Source: an uncultured Nocardiaceae bacterium (GTDB lineage Bacteria > Actinomycetota > Actinomycetes > Mycobacteriales > Mycobacteriaceae). Taken from it: a stretch of DNA of 5,286 nucleotides. Every line of letters starts with the position of its first letter. Position 1 is the stretch's first letter. Shown piece after piece: positions 1-5,285 of the stretch. The notes below the pieces were generated by a model, which was not told where the DNA came from, made no database searches, and saw nothing but the letters and a program-made list of their open reading frames with translations. The DNA is taken from positions 1 through 5,286 of the forward strand of contig CAKZIX010000128.1 in the NCBI GenBank assembly GCA_936936565.1, given 5' to 3'. The position numbers were made by a program, and so were the translations under genes.

Positions 1-1
1 T

Positions 2-784
2 CTCGGTGGCACCAAGGGCACGGTAATCGACGCTATCGAATGGGCTCGCCGCGGCGAAGAGCTGGGCGTGGGGGAGATCCTGCTGAACTCTATGGATGCG
101 GATGGCACCAAAGAGGGATTCGACATCGAGATGCTCGAAGCCGTACGCGCGGCCGTGAACATCCCCGTCATCGCCTCCGGTGGTGCAGGCAAGGCCAGCG
201 ACTTCGCACCGGCCGTCGCCGCTGGCGCCGATGCTGTATTGGCTGCCTCCATCTTCCACTTCGGCCAGGTCACTATCCCCGAGGTCAAGCAGGCCATGAT
301 CAAGTGGTGGGGCCCGGTGATCCACGAGTACTACGCCTCCACCGAGGCGGCCGGCTCGGCCCCGCTCAGCGAGGCCGCGACCAAGAACGCGACCACGCTG
401 CGTGAGCTGGCCGACGAGGCCGCCGACAACCTGAGCGAGGCGGCCTACAACGCCGCGCTCGGGGCCGCGTCGATCATGGGCATGAACAACGTGTTCTACC
501 GCGGCAAGGCGTTTCTCGGCGGCCGCTACGACGATCTGCGGGCCGGTCTGCGCATGCAAATCATCGCCAATTCCGGTGTGGCCAGAGCCGATTTCGAGCT
601 GTGGAGCTTCGCGGTGTCGTCGATCAACGGCTGCCAGCACTGCCTGGAAGCCCACGAGCACACCCTGCGCGAAGAGGGCGTCTCGCGTGAGGTGATCTTC
701 GAGGCCCTGCGCGCGGCGGCCATCGTCGCCGGTGTCGCGCAGGCGGTTGCTTCGACGGAAGCGCTCGCTGCCGTCAACGCCTGA
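2..784 (+). CDS. hisF/ahpD: Chimeric HisF C-terminus / FadD-like segment / AhpD (5' partial)
   Basis: An open frame enters from the left edge and stops at TGA 782-784, giving 260 visible residues. Residues 1 to about 98 match the C-terminal part of HisF, the cyclase subunit of imidazole-glycerol-phosphate synthase (histidine biosynthesis): GEILLNSMDADGTK, PVIASGGAG and ADAVLAASIFHFG are the late beta strands and phosphate-binding loops. Residues about 94-118 resemble a FadD acyl-CoA synthetase. Residues about 124-260 match AhpD, the peroxidase-reducing partner of AhpC, with the CQHC centre (C211, C214) plus E199, H213 and H218, equivalent to the known AhpD catalytic set E118/C130/H132/C133/H137. 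AhpD's first ~45 residues are absent, as are HisF's last ~9. No start codon with a convincing ribosome site would give a free AhpD. The domain identities are clear; whether this is one real protein is uncertain. The HisF N-terminal half would lie outside the window. Confidence 0.85.
   Translation, partial: LGGTKGTVIDAIEWARRGEELGVGEILLNSMDADGTKEGFDIEMLEAVRAAVNIPVIASGGAGKASDFAPAVAAGADAVLAASIFHFGQVTIPEVKQAMIKWWGPVIHEYYASTEAAGSAPLSEAATKNATTLRELADEAADNLSEAAYNAALGAASIMGMNNVFYRGKAFLGGRYDDLRAGLRMQIIANSGVARADFELWSFAVSSINGCQHCLEAHEHTLREEGVSREVIFEALRAAAIVAGVAQAVASTEALAAVNA
281..355 (+). other. Acyl-CoA synthetase (FadD)-like segment inside the chimera
   Basis: This stretch encodes about 25 residues including MIKWWGPVIHEYYASTEAAG. 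Fatty-acyl-CoA synthetases of actinobacteria carry a matching segment, a 'VK..MI.WWGP...EYY..TE' pattern, in which the final TE belongs to the conserved adenylate-binding motif. Neither HisF nor AhpD normally contains it. Its first residues, EVKQAM (281-298), would also fit the last helix of HisF, so the left joint falls in a short stretch of shared sequence. The right joint lies between about 353 and 373, where AhpD-like sequence (AATKNATTL) takes over. The assignment rests on motif memory over a short span and needs a database search. Confidence 0.6.
374..784 (+). other. ahpD: AhpD domain lacking its N-terminal ~45 residues
   Basis: From AATKNATTL to the stop the frame follows AhpD: IMGMNNVFYRG, YDDLRAGLRMQIIAN, FELWSFAVSSINGCQHCLEAHEHTL and the closing alpha helix ending in EALAAVNA. 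AhpD is an all-helical alkyl hydroperoxidase of about 175 residues that forms trimers and passes electrons to AhpC through its Cys-X-X-Cys pair, here at 632-634 and 641-643. The proton-relay residues (Glu at 596-598, His at 638-640 and 653-655) are intact. The helices that begin a normal AhpD are replaced by the upstream chimera, which could disturb folding or trimerisation even though the active site is complete. No ahpC is visible beside it. Confidence 0.85.
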
Positions 785-790
785 CGCACG

Positions 791-826
791 ACGTGATTGG
801 ATCGCGGATCCGCGGTCCAATCACGT
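791..826 (+). terminator. Palindromic hairpin after the hisF/ahpD frame
   Basis: Seven bases after the stop codon lies a 36-base near-perfect palindrome centred on GGATCC. The arms 791-806 and 811-826 pair over 16 positions (15 Watson-Crick, one G-U at 802/815) around a 4-base loop. No long T run follows. Hairpins without a T tract are a common form of intrinsic terminator in GC-rich actinobacteria, so termination of the upstream frame is the likely role; this is inferred from structure and position. Confidence 0.7.
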
Positions 827-958
827 TCCGGCGCTATTGCGCTGTTCGCTTGGTCTCCGGAATGTGGCCGTCGGTGGGGTACACCCGGACAGCACAGCCC
901 CCACGATCATCGATGCAATGACGACTCTGCGCACTCAGTGCCCCCTTCAGCAGCGCGC

Positions 959-964
959 TAGGGT
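959..964 (+). promoter_or_regulatory. Candidate -10 element (TAGGGT) for the PhzF-like gene
   Basis: TAGGGT fits the actinobacterial TANNNT -10 consensus and ends 7 nt before the ATG at 972, which would put the transcript start at or one base before the start codon (leaderless). The same bases contain GGTGA (962-966), which could instead act as a weak Shine-Dalgarno site 5 nt from the ATG. No -35 match is seen about 17 bp upstream. Confidence 0.45.
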
Positions 965-971
965 GACGTAC

Positions 972-1637
972 ATGGGGACCAAGGTCGAAGTACTGCGCGT
1001 ATTCACCGACGAGCACGGCGAATTCGGCAACGAACTCGGCGTGGTCGAAGCCGCGACCGTACGCCCGGCCGACCGACAACATCTTGCCACCGCGCTCGGT
1101 TTCAGCGAAACGGTGTTCGTCGACGAACCCGCCGACGGTTCGGCTCGGGTACAGATCTTCACACCCGCTGTCGAATTGCCGTTCGCCGGGCACCCGACGG
1201 TGGGCACGGCGTGGTGGCTGGCGCAGCGCGGCACCCCGGTCGACGCGCTCGACGTCGCCGCCGGGCGGGTGCTGGTGACCAACGGCGCCGTGGTTCAGGT
1301 GCAAGCACACGCAGATTGGGCGCCACACTTCACCTTTCACGATCTGGTCGCGCCCGCCGACGTCGACGCCCTGGATCCCGACTCGTTCACCTCGGGCCAC
1401 CACTACGCCTGGGCATGGTCCGGTGACGGCACCATCCGCTCGCGAATGTTCGCACCGGACATGGGGATTCGCGAAGACGAGGCTACCGGCGCCGCGGCGG
1501 TACGGATGACGGCACGCCTGACGCGCGATCTGACGATCACACAAGGCGCCGGTTCCCAGATCGTCACGTCGTTCGACGGCGACGGCTGGGTGCGGATCGG
1601 CGGACGGACCGTCGCCGACCGCGTCCTCGACGTCTGA
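972..1637 (+). CDS. PhzF-family isomerase-like protein
   Basis: This encodes a 221-residue protein of the PhzF/diaminopimelate-epimerase fold, resembling M. tuberculosis Rv2716. In order it shows VLRVFTDEHGEFGN (residues 7-20), the FSETVFVDE segment with Glu46 at the position of the catalytic Glu45 of PhzF, FAGHPTVGTAWW (71-82), GIREDEATGAAAV (165-177) and a late TQGAGSQI strand. PhzF enzymes catalyse proton-shuttling isomerisations; the substrate here is unknown, and no phenazine genes are nearby. It is shorter than the usual ~280-residue PhzF, as in Rv2716. The frame stays open upstream to 732, but the ATG at 972 is chosen because homology begins there, a -10 or ribosome-site-like sequence lies just before it, and longer versions would run through the upstream hairpin region. 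An in-frame ATG at 918 is the main alternative. Confidence 0.92.
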   Translation: MGTKVEVLRVFTDEHGEFGNELGVVEAATVRPADRQHLATALGFSETVFVDEPADGSARVQIFTPAVELPFAGHPTVGTAWWLAQRGTPVDALDVAAGRVLVTNGAVVQVQAHADWAPHFTFHDLVAPADVDALDPDSFTSGHHYAWAWSGDGTIRSRMFAPDMGIREDEATGAAAVRMTARLTRDLTITQGAGSQIVTSFDGDGWVRIGGRTVADRVLDV

Positions 1638-1662
1638 CCCGAGGCTGCGGCAACAGCCGACG

Positions 1663-1718
1663 CGAGTGTGCGCTGAGGGCGGCGAACCGGCGGAATTTCC
1701 GCCCTCAGCGCACACTCG
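1663..1718. terminator. Perfect 20-bp inverted repeat, likely bidirectional terminator
   Basis: Arms 1663-1682 and 1699-1718 are exact reverse complements over 20 bp, separated by a 16-base loop. The element sits between the stop of the PhzF-like gene (1637) and the stop of the convergent gene (1743), where a two-way terminator is expected. The loop repeats GGCGG (1678-1682 and 1689-1693), so a smaller nested palindrome at 1689-1703 can compete with the long stem. There is no T tract on either side. It could alternatively be a copy of a dispersed intergenic palindrome. Confidence 0.75.
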
Positions 1719-1742
1719 TCATCGCAGGTGCTCGATCCGGAG

Positions 1743-2420
1743 TCAGTCGCGCGGGCGGCCCAGTTGCGCACCCTCGGCCAGCTCGGCGTCGGTCAGCTCC
1801 ACGGCGATCTCGCGACCCAGCTCGAACGGCGCCACCAGCGGCAACCGGTCCCCGCTCCAGAACTTGCCCGGGTCGTACCAATTCGACCGATGTTCCTTGC
1901 GCAGCAACCCCATTGCCTCGTAAGTGGAGCCCACCACCTCGGCGCACACGGCTTCCTCGATCTTCTGCGGCGTCGACTTGCGGTGCCGGCGCACGACGCG
2001 CCCCCCGAACCAGCGCGCGGTGGTGCGCGCGGTCGACGGGAACGGCGTGCCGTCCAGGCGGGCGATGCTGCGCAGCACCGCGTCTTCGCGAGCGGCATCG
2101 ACCTCGGGCGACAGCTGCCGCAGCCAGCCGCGCTGGGCGTACTTGCCGCACCACAGCTGTACGGCCGAACGCAGATCGTGCAGTTGCACGCCACGCTGGT
2201 AGCGGCCGGTCCACATGTCCTCGAGGTTGCGCCCGAGCTCCGCGTGCCACATCAGCGGGGGCATGTCGTCCAGCACCACCGCCATCCCGACATGGTTCAC
2301 CGGGCTGTTGGTGAGCGCCCGAATCGCCTTGTCGGGACCCGACTTTCCGCGAAAGATCCAGATGTCGCCGGTGCGGGCGGTGGCCACGGCAGTGGTGAGA
2401 TCGACCTGGGAATGCTGCAC
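1743..2420 (-). CDS. Putative permuted papain-like (NlpC/P60 superfamily) protein
   Basis: This is a 225-residue soluble protein with no signal peptide or membrane segment. The N-terminal pattern GDIWIFRGKS (residues 18-27) followed by NHVGMAVVLDD (42-52) is typical of the circularly permuted papain-like group (YiiX/YaeF type, related to NlpC/P60 and LRAT), in which the catalytic His comes first and the Cys later. His43 and Cys159 (in AVCAEVVGSTYEAMGL) fit that order, and Glu61 in WHAEL is a possible third residue. Members cleave or transfer amide or thioester bonds; no substrate can be given here. The frame is open upstream to 2909, but the GTG at 2420 is preferred: it begins the conserved block, has a -10-like element just before it, and a longer version would overlap both the divergent small gene and the gene beyond it. 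Family assignment is by motif order only. Confidence 0.82.
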   Translation of the reverse strand: MQHSQVDLTTAVATARTGDIWIFRGKSGPDKAIRALTNSPVNHVGMAVVLDDMPPLMWHAELGRNLEDMWTGRYQRGVQLHDLRSAVQLWCGKYAQRGWLRQLSPEVDAAREDAVLRSIARLDGTPFPSTARTTARWFGGRVVRRHRKSTPQKIEEAVCAEVVGSTYEAMGLLRKEHRSNWYDPGKFWSGDRLPLVAPFELGREIAVELTDAELAEGAQLGRPRD

Positions 2421-2438
2421 GTCCTCTAGCCTAGAGCG
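2421..2438. promoter_or_regulatory. Symmetric 18-bp divergent promoter with overlapping -10 elements
   Basis: The entire gap between the two divergent start codons is 18 bp and contains the palindrome CTCTAG-C-CTAGAG (2424-2436). On the plus strand TAGCCT (2427-2432) fits TANNNT and lies 6 nt before the ATG at 2439. On the minus strand TAGGCT (2433-2428) fits TANNNT and lies 7 nt before the GTG at 2420. The two elements share 5 bp. Both transcripts would be leaderless or nearly so, and RNA polymerase could bind in only one direction at a time. The geometry is seen directly; promoter activity is inferred. Confidence 0.6.
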
Positions 2439-2720
2439 ATGGGACTGAACCGAGCACAGGTCTTCAAGCTGGTCGGCCTCGCCGGAGTGGTCGGCGTCGC
2501 CGCCACCGGAGTGCTGGTGGCCCGCAACGAACGCCAGCGGCGCGCCTACTCCGCCGACGAGATCCGCGAGCAGCTGCACGCTCGCTACGCGCGCACCGCC
2601 CACCACGAGCCGGTCGCCAAGCACGCGAAAGTGACTCCGATGCAACGCCTCTGCGCAAGGATCCGGACCGCGCGCGCCAACCGTCAGAACACCTTGGCAC
2701 GCATGAGGTACACGTTGTAG
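2439..2720 (+). CDS. Small single-span membrane protein, function unknown
   Basis: This encodes 93 residues starting at ATG 2439. A hydrophobic helix covers about residues 11-28 (LVGLAGVVGVAATGVLVA), preceded by a short basic N-terminus and followed by a charged, Arg-rich segment (RNERQRRAYSADEIREQLHARY). This suggests an N-terminal anchor with a cytoplasmic, basic, helical tail. I do not recognise a family; similar short anchor-plus-basic-tail proteins occur widely in mycobacteria. Third codon positions are strongly G/C, supporting a real gene, and the start fits the shared divergent promoter. The last 11 codons overlap the 3' end of the convergent DUF4185 gene by 37 bp. The arrangement suggests co-regulation with the papain-like gene through the shared promoter, but no common function is evident. 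Confidence 0.72.
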   Translation: MGLNRAQVFKLVGLAGVVGVAATGVLVARNERQRRAYSADEIREQLHARYARTAHHEPVAKHAKVTPMQRLCARIRTARANRQNTLARMRYTL

Positions 2721-4126
2721 TCCGACCAGGTGCTGAGCATGAAGTACAGCTCGTCCCCGCGCGACCACGGGTGCATGAATCCGCCGTACAACTCGGGGTA
2801 CTGCAGGGCCGATACCAGCGGCGCGCCCTCGGACCAAGTGCCCTGCGGACTTGCCGACTCGCGCAACGTGATTGCCGCCCGAGAGGTGTCCAGGTAGGTC
2901 ATCTGCCACACCGCGCGCTCGGCGTTGTAGCGCACCGACAGCTCACCGGCCGGCGCTTGGATCACCGTGGCTGCGTGGCCGGCGTCGCCGACCGGTGTCC
3001 ACGCTCCGTCGATCCAGTACTGGTAGGCGGACTTGTTCAGTACCTGGTCCTTCGGCACGCGGGCGAGCCCGACGTCGCCGAGCCGGGTGTTGGGGGTGCC
3101 GAACAGGTACACGAAATCACCGTGCGCAACCATGGCGACCACTTGGAACTTGGCCAGCCCGAAGATGTTGTCCCACTGGGCATACGGGTCTTTGGTCCAG
3201 GTCTGCCCGCCGTCGTCGGAGTAGGCGATGCCGCCGTGGTTGGTGAACATCGTGCCGGGCAACGAATTCCACGTGCGGATCGACATGTAGCTGAGGAACT
3301 GCCGGTTCCCCAGTGCGAAGCCCGACGTCGGGATCACCGTCACCTCGATGTTGTCGAGTTTGCGGCTGGGCAGGACTTCCGCTGCATGGCAACGGCTGTC
3401 GACGACGAAGCGGTCGATGTCCATGCCGTCGTCGAGTCTGGTGTCGGTGCTGAAGGCGAGCACGTTGCTGCGCCAGTCGTCGCCCATCCCGCCCGGCGGG
3501 TGAAAGTTGCGACCGACGGTGTCGCCGAACGCGATGGCTACCTCGCCGGGCTTGCTCTCCCACATGATGCCCAGGTCCGTGCCGTGCACCTGCCAGCGCT
3601 TGTCGGTGCGGTTGATGGAATGCTTGCCGGTTTCCTTGGCGACTTCGGTGACGGGACCGATGCGCGGCGGCGGCGGCGCTGCGGTGCGGGGCGCCGGATC
3701 GACCGGCGGGTGCGCCCGCGGGGGCGGTGGCGCGCCGGGCGCCGGTCCCGGCAGCGGAAAATTGAAGTAGAACGGTTTCGGGCTCAGTCGCAGCTGCGGA
3801 ATCCGCAGCTCGCTCGACAGGCTCGACTCGGGCGGCTCGGCGGTCAGGTCCGGACAGGGATCGGTGCACGGGTCCGGCGGCAGCGCTTGCGTGGTGCGGG
3901 TGGGTGCGGGCTGCGGACCGGGCACCGGCACGGCCGTCACCGCGGGATAGGGAATCGGAACCTCGAGCGTCTTGGGCACCAGCGGTTCGTGCGTGGGCGC
4001 CGGATCGGTGGTGCATCGGCCCACCCCCGGCGGCGTGTCGGCGTTCGCACCCGGGCCGTGTGCGGACAGCACGGCGTTCGCGGCCAGCGCGGCCGCGACG
4101 ACGACGGCGAGGATGCGCTTCGCCAC
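2684..4126 (-). CDS. Secreted proline-rich DUF4185 protein, candidate endo-D-arabinanase (GH183-like)
   Basis: This encodes 480 residues from a GTG start. Residues 1-29 form a Sec-type signal peptide: basic MAKR, a hydrophobic core, and a likely cut after ANA (29), with an earlier option after LSA (22). Residues about 30-158 are a Pro/Ala-rich low-complexity region with a small cysteine cluster (C38, C87, C91) and a PPPP-rich stretch at 126-158. Residues about 160-480 match DUF4185: HGTDLGI (181-187), AFGDT (199-203), WRSNVLAFSTD (218-228), then GGIAYSDDGGQTW and DFVYLFGTPNTRLGDVGLARVP. DUF4185 proteins of mycobacteria have been shown to include endo-D-arabinanases (family GH183) that cut arabinan of arabinogalactan and lipoarabinomannan, so a cell-wall role outside the membrane is likely. 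Activity of this member is inferred. The proline-rich part may span or dock in the wall. Confidence 0.9.
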   Translation of the reverse strand: MAKRILAVVVAAALAANAVLSAHGPGANADTPPGVGRCTTDPAPTHEPLVPKTLEVPIPYPAVTAVPVPGPQPAPTRTTQALPPDPCTDPCPDLTAEPPESSLSSELRIPQLRLSPKPFYFNFPLPGPAPGAPPPPRAHPPVDPAPRTAAPPPPRIGPVTEVAKETGKHSINRTDKRWQVHGTDLGIMWESKPGEVAIAFGDTVGRNFHPPGGMGDDWRSNVLAFSTDTRLDDGMDIDRFVVDSRCHAAEVLPSRKLDNIEVTVIPTSGFALGNRQFLSYMSIRTWNSLPGTMFTNHGGIAYSDDGGQTWTKDPYAQWDNIFGLAKFQVVAMVAHGDFVYLFGTPNTRLGDVGLARVPKDQVLNKSAYQYWIDGAWTPVGDAGHAATVIQAPAGELSVRYNAERAVWQMTYLDTSRAAITLRESASPQGTWSEGAPLVSALQYPELYGGFMHPWSRGDELYFMLSTWSDYNVYLMRAKVF

Positions 4127-4133
4127 GGCGGCA

Positions 4134-4142
4134 ACGGTAACA
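4134..4142 (-). promoter_or_regulatory. Extended -10 element (TGT-TACCGT) for the DUF4185 gene
   Basis: Read on the minus strand, TACCGT (4139-4134) fits TANNNT and is preceded by TGT (4142-4140), making an extended -10. It ends 7 nt before the GTG at 4126, so the transcript would start at or one base before the start codon. No Shine-Dalgarno sequence precedes the GTG, which favours a leaderless mRNA. This would give the gene its own promoter despite lying only 46 bp after the co-directional aminotransferase. Confidence 0.5.
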
Positions 4143-4172
4143 GCGCCCGCACCGAGCGCGCGGGCGAACGCG

Positions 4173-5285
4173 TCAGCCCAGCGCGGCGCGCACCCCGACG
4201 GCCAGCTCGGCCACCTGCGCGTCGGTCATCACGAACGACGGCGAGAACTGCATCGCGCCCTGCCCGCATGCCCGGCTCGAAATGCCATGTTCCCGAAGAG
4301 TTTTCACGAACGGCAGCGCCTCGGCCGGGTCCGCGAGCTGGACCGCGGCGACGGCACCGAATCCGCTGCGCACGTCGGAGACGCGCGGATGTTCGGCGAG
4401 CGGCGCCAGGTGTTCGTGCAGCGCGGACTCCAGTCGCTTCGCGGCATCGAGCAGGCCCTCGCGCTCGAGGATGTCGAGGTTGGCCAGCGCCGCGGCGGCC
4501 GCACCGGCGTGCGCACCGTAGGTGTAGCCGTGCCGCCACCACACCCCGCCCGCGAAGAACGGCTCGGCGATGTGCGGCGCGACGAACACCGCCCCCATCG
4601 GAACGTAGCCGGAGGTGAGACCCTTCGCGGTGGTCATCAGATCCGGGCGCAGGTCCAGGCGCGTGGACGCGAACCAGGAGCCGCCGATGCGGCCGAATCC
4701 GGTGACGACCTCGTCGGCGACGAACAAGATGCGGTGCTCGGCACAGATTTCGCGAACCTCGGCCAGGTAGCCGTCCGGGGGCAGATACACACCGCCGGCA
4801 CCGATGATCGGCTCGCAGAAGAACGCGGCGATGCGCTCGGCGCCGACGGACTCGATCAGCGCCAGCAGGTCCTTGGCGTCGTCCCACGCGACGGTGCGGG
4901 TGTCGGGTACCCAATCGCCGTAGTTCTCCCGATTGACCGGGATGCCCGCCAGGGCCGTGCCACCGACGTGCATGCCGTGGTATGCCTTGGCCCGGCCGAC
5001 CATGATCGTCTTGGCGGGCTCGCCCTGCTCGTGCCAGTAGCGGCGGGCGAGCTTGGCAGCGGTGTCCACCGAATCGGAGCCGCCGGAGGTGAAGAAGATC
5101 TTGCTGTCCGGCACCGGCGCGATGCCCTGCAGGCGCTCGGCGAGGGCGACCGTCGTGTCGGTGGCGGCGTCGCCGAAGCCGGTCACGTGCGCGACCTTGA
5201 GCAGCTGGTCGCGCACCGCGTCCGCGACCTCGGCGCGGCCGTGCCCGACGTTCGCGAACCACAGGCCGGCGGTCGCGTCCAGGTA
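4173..5285 (-). CDS. Class III PLP-dependent aminotransferase (N-terminus beyond window)
   Basis: The frame runs off the right edge, and 370 residues are visible from YLDATAGLWFANVGHGR to the C-terminus. It is a fold-type I, class III (omega) aminotransferase: TSGGSDSVDTAAKLA is the cofactor phosphate-binding loop, AYHGMHVGGTAL follows, VADEVVTGFGR holds the Asp (visible residue 191) that pairs with the pyridine nitrogen, and TTAKGLTSGYVPMGAV holds the Schiff-base Lys (visible residue 221; codon 4625-4623). WWRHGYTYGAHAGAAAAALANL is the typical segment from the other subunit. The family usually has 430-460 residues, so perhaps 60-90 are missing. The pattern suits an omega-amino acid or amine:pyruvate-type enzyme, but the amino donor cannot be named. 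A leftward co-directional gene starts 46 bp after the stop at 4173. Confidence 0.95.
   Translation of the reverse strand, partial: YLDATAGLWFANVGHGRAEVADAVRDQLLKVAHVTGFGDAATDTTVALAERLQGIAPVPDSKIFFTSGGSDSVDTAAKLARRYWHEQGEPAKTIMVGRAKAYHGMHVGGTALAGIPVNRENYGDWVPDTRTVAWDDAKDLLALIESVGAERIAAFFCEPIIGAGGVYLPPDGYLAEVREICAEHRILFVADEVVTGFGRIGGSWFASTRLDLRPDLMTTAKGLTSGYVPMGAVFVAPHIAEPFFAGGVWWRHGYTYGAHAGAAAAALANLDILEREGLLDAAKRLESALHEHLAPLAEHPRVSDVRSGFGAVAAVQLADPAEALPFVKTLREHGISSRACGQGAMQFSPSFVMTDAQVAELAVGVRAALG

Noticed and set aside
931..941. Small palindrome GCACT-C-AGTGC upstream of the PhzF-like gene, possibly an operator.
   Set aside because: Five-base arms in a 187-base gap are within chance, and there is no second copy or recognisable regulator site to support it.
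732..971. N-terminal extension of the PhzF-like protein back to 732.
   Set aside because: It would overlap the end of ahpD and run through the hairpin at 791-826, and family homology begins at the ATG at 972.
834..1715. Minus-strand open frame of 293 codons opposite the PhzF-like gene.
   Set aside because: It has no domain, crosses the inverted repeat at 1663-1718, and mirrors the strongly conserved plus-strand coding frame.
2421..2909. Upstream extension of the papain-like protein (about 163 more residues in frame).
   Set aside because: The extension is antisense to the small membrane-protein gene and the DUF4185 3' end, its composition is unlike the rest, and a promoter-like element sits right before the GTG at 2420.
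3660..3775. GC-rich tract with repeated GGCGG units, considered as a DNA repeat.
   Set aside because: It is the codon-level reflection of the proline-rich stalk (CCG/CCC runs on the minus strand) and not a separate repeat element.
2771..4618. Long plus-strand open frame of 615 codons opposite the DUF4185 and aminotransferase genes.
   Set aside because: It is antisense to two well-recognised genes, has Arg-rich low-complexity composition and no recognisable domain. It is the usual by-product of high-GC coding DNA.
3937..5262. Minus-strand open frame of 441 codons overlapping the aminotransferase.
   Set aside because: It is a shifted frame of the aminotransferase with Arg/Ala/Gly-rich translation; all the PLP-enzyme motifs are in the other frame.
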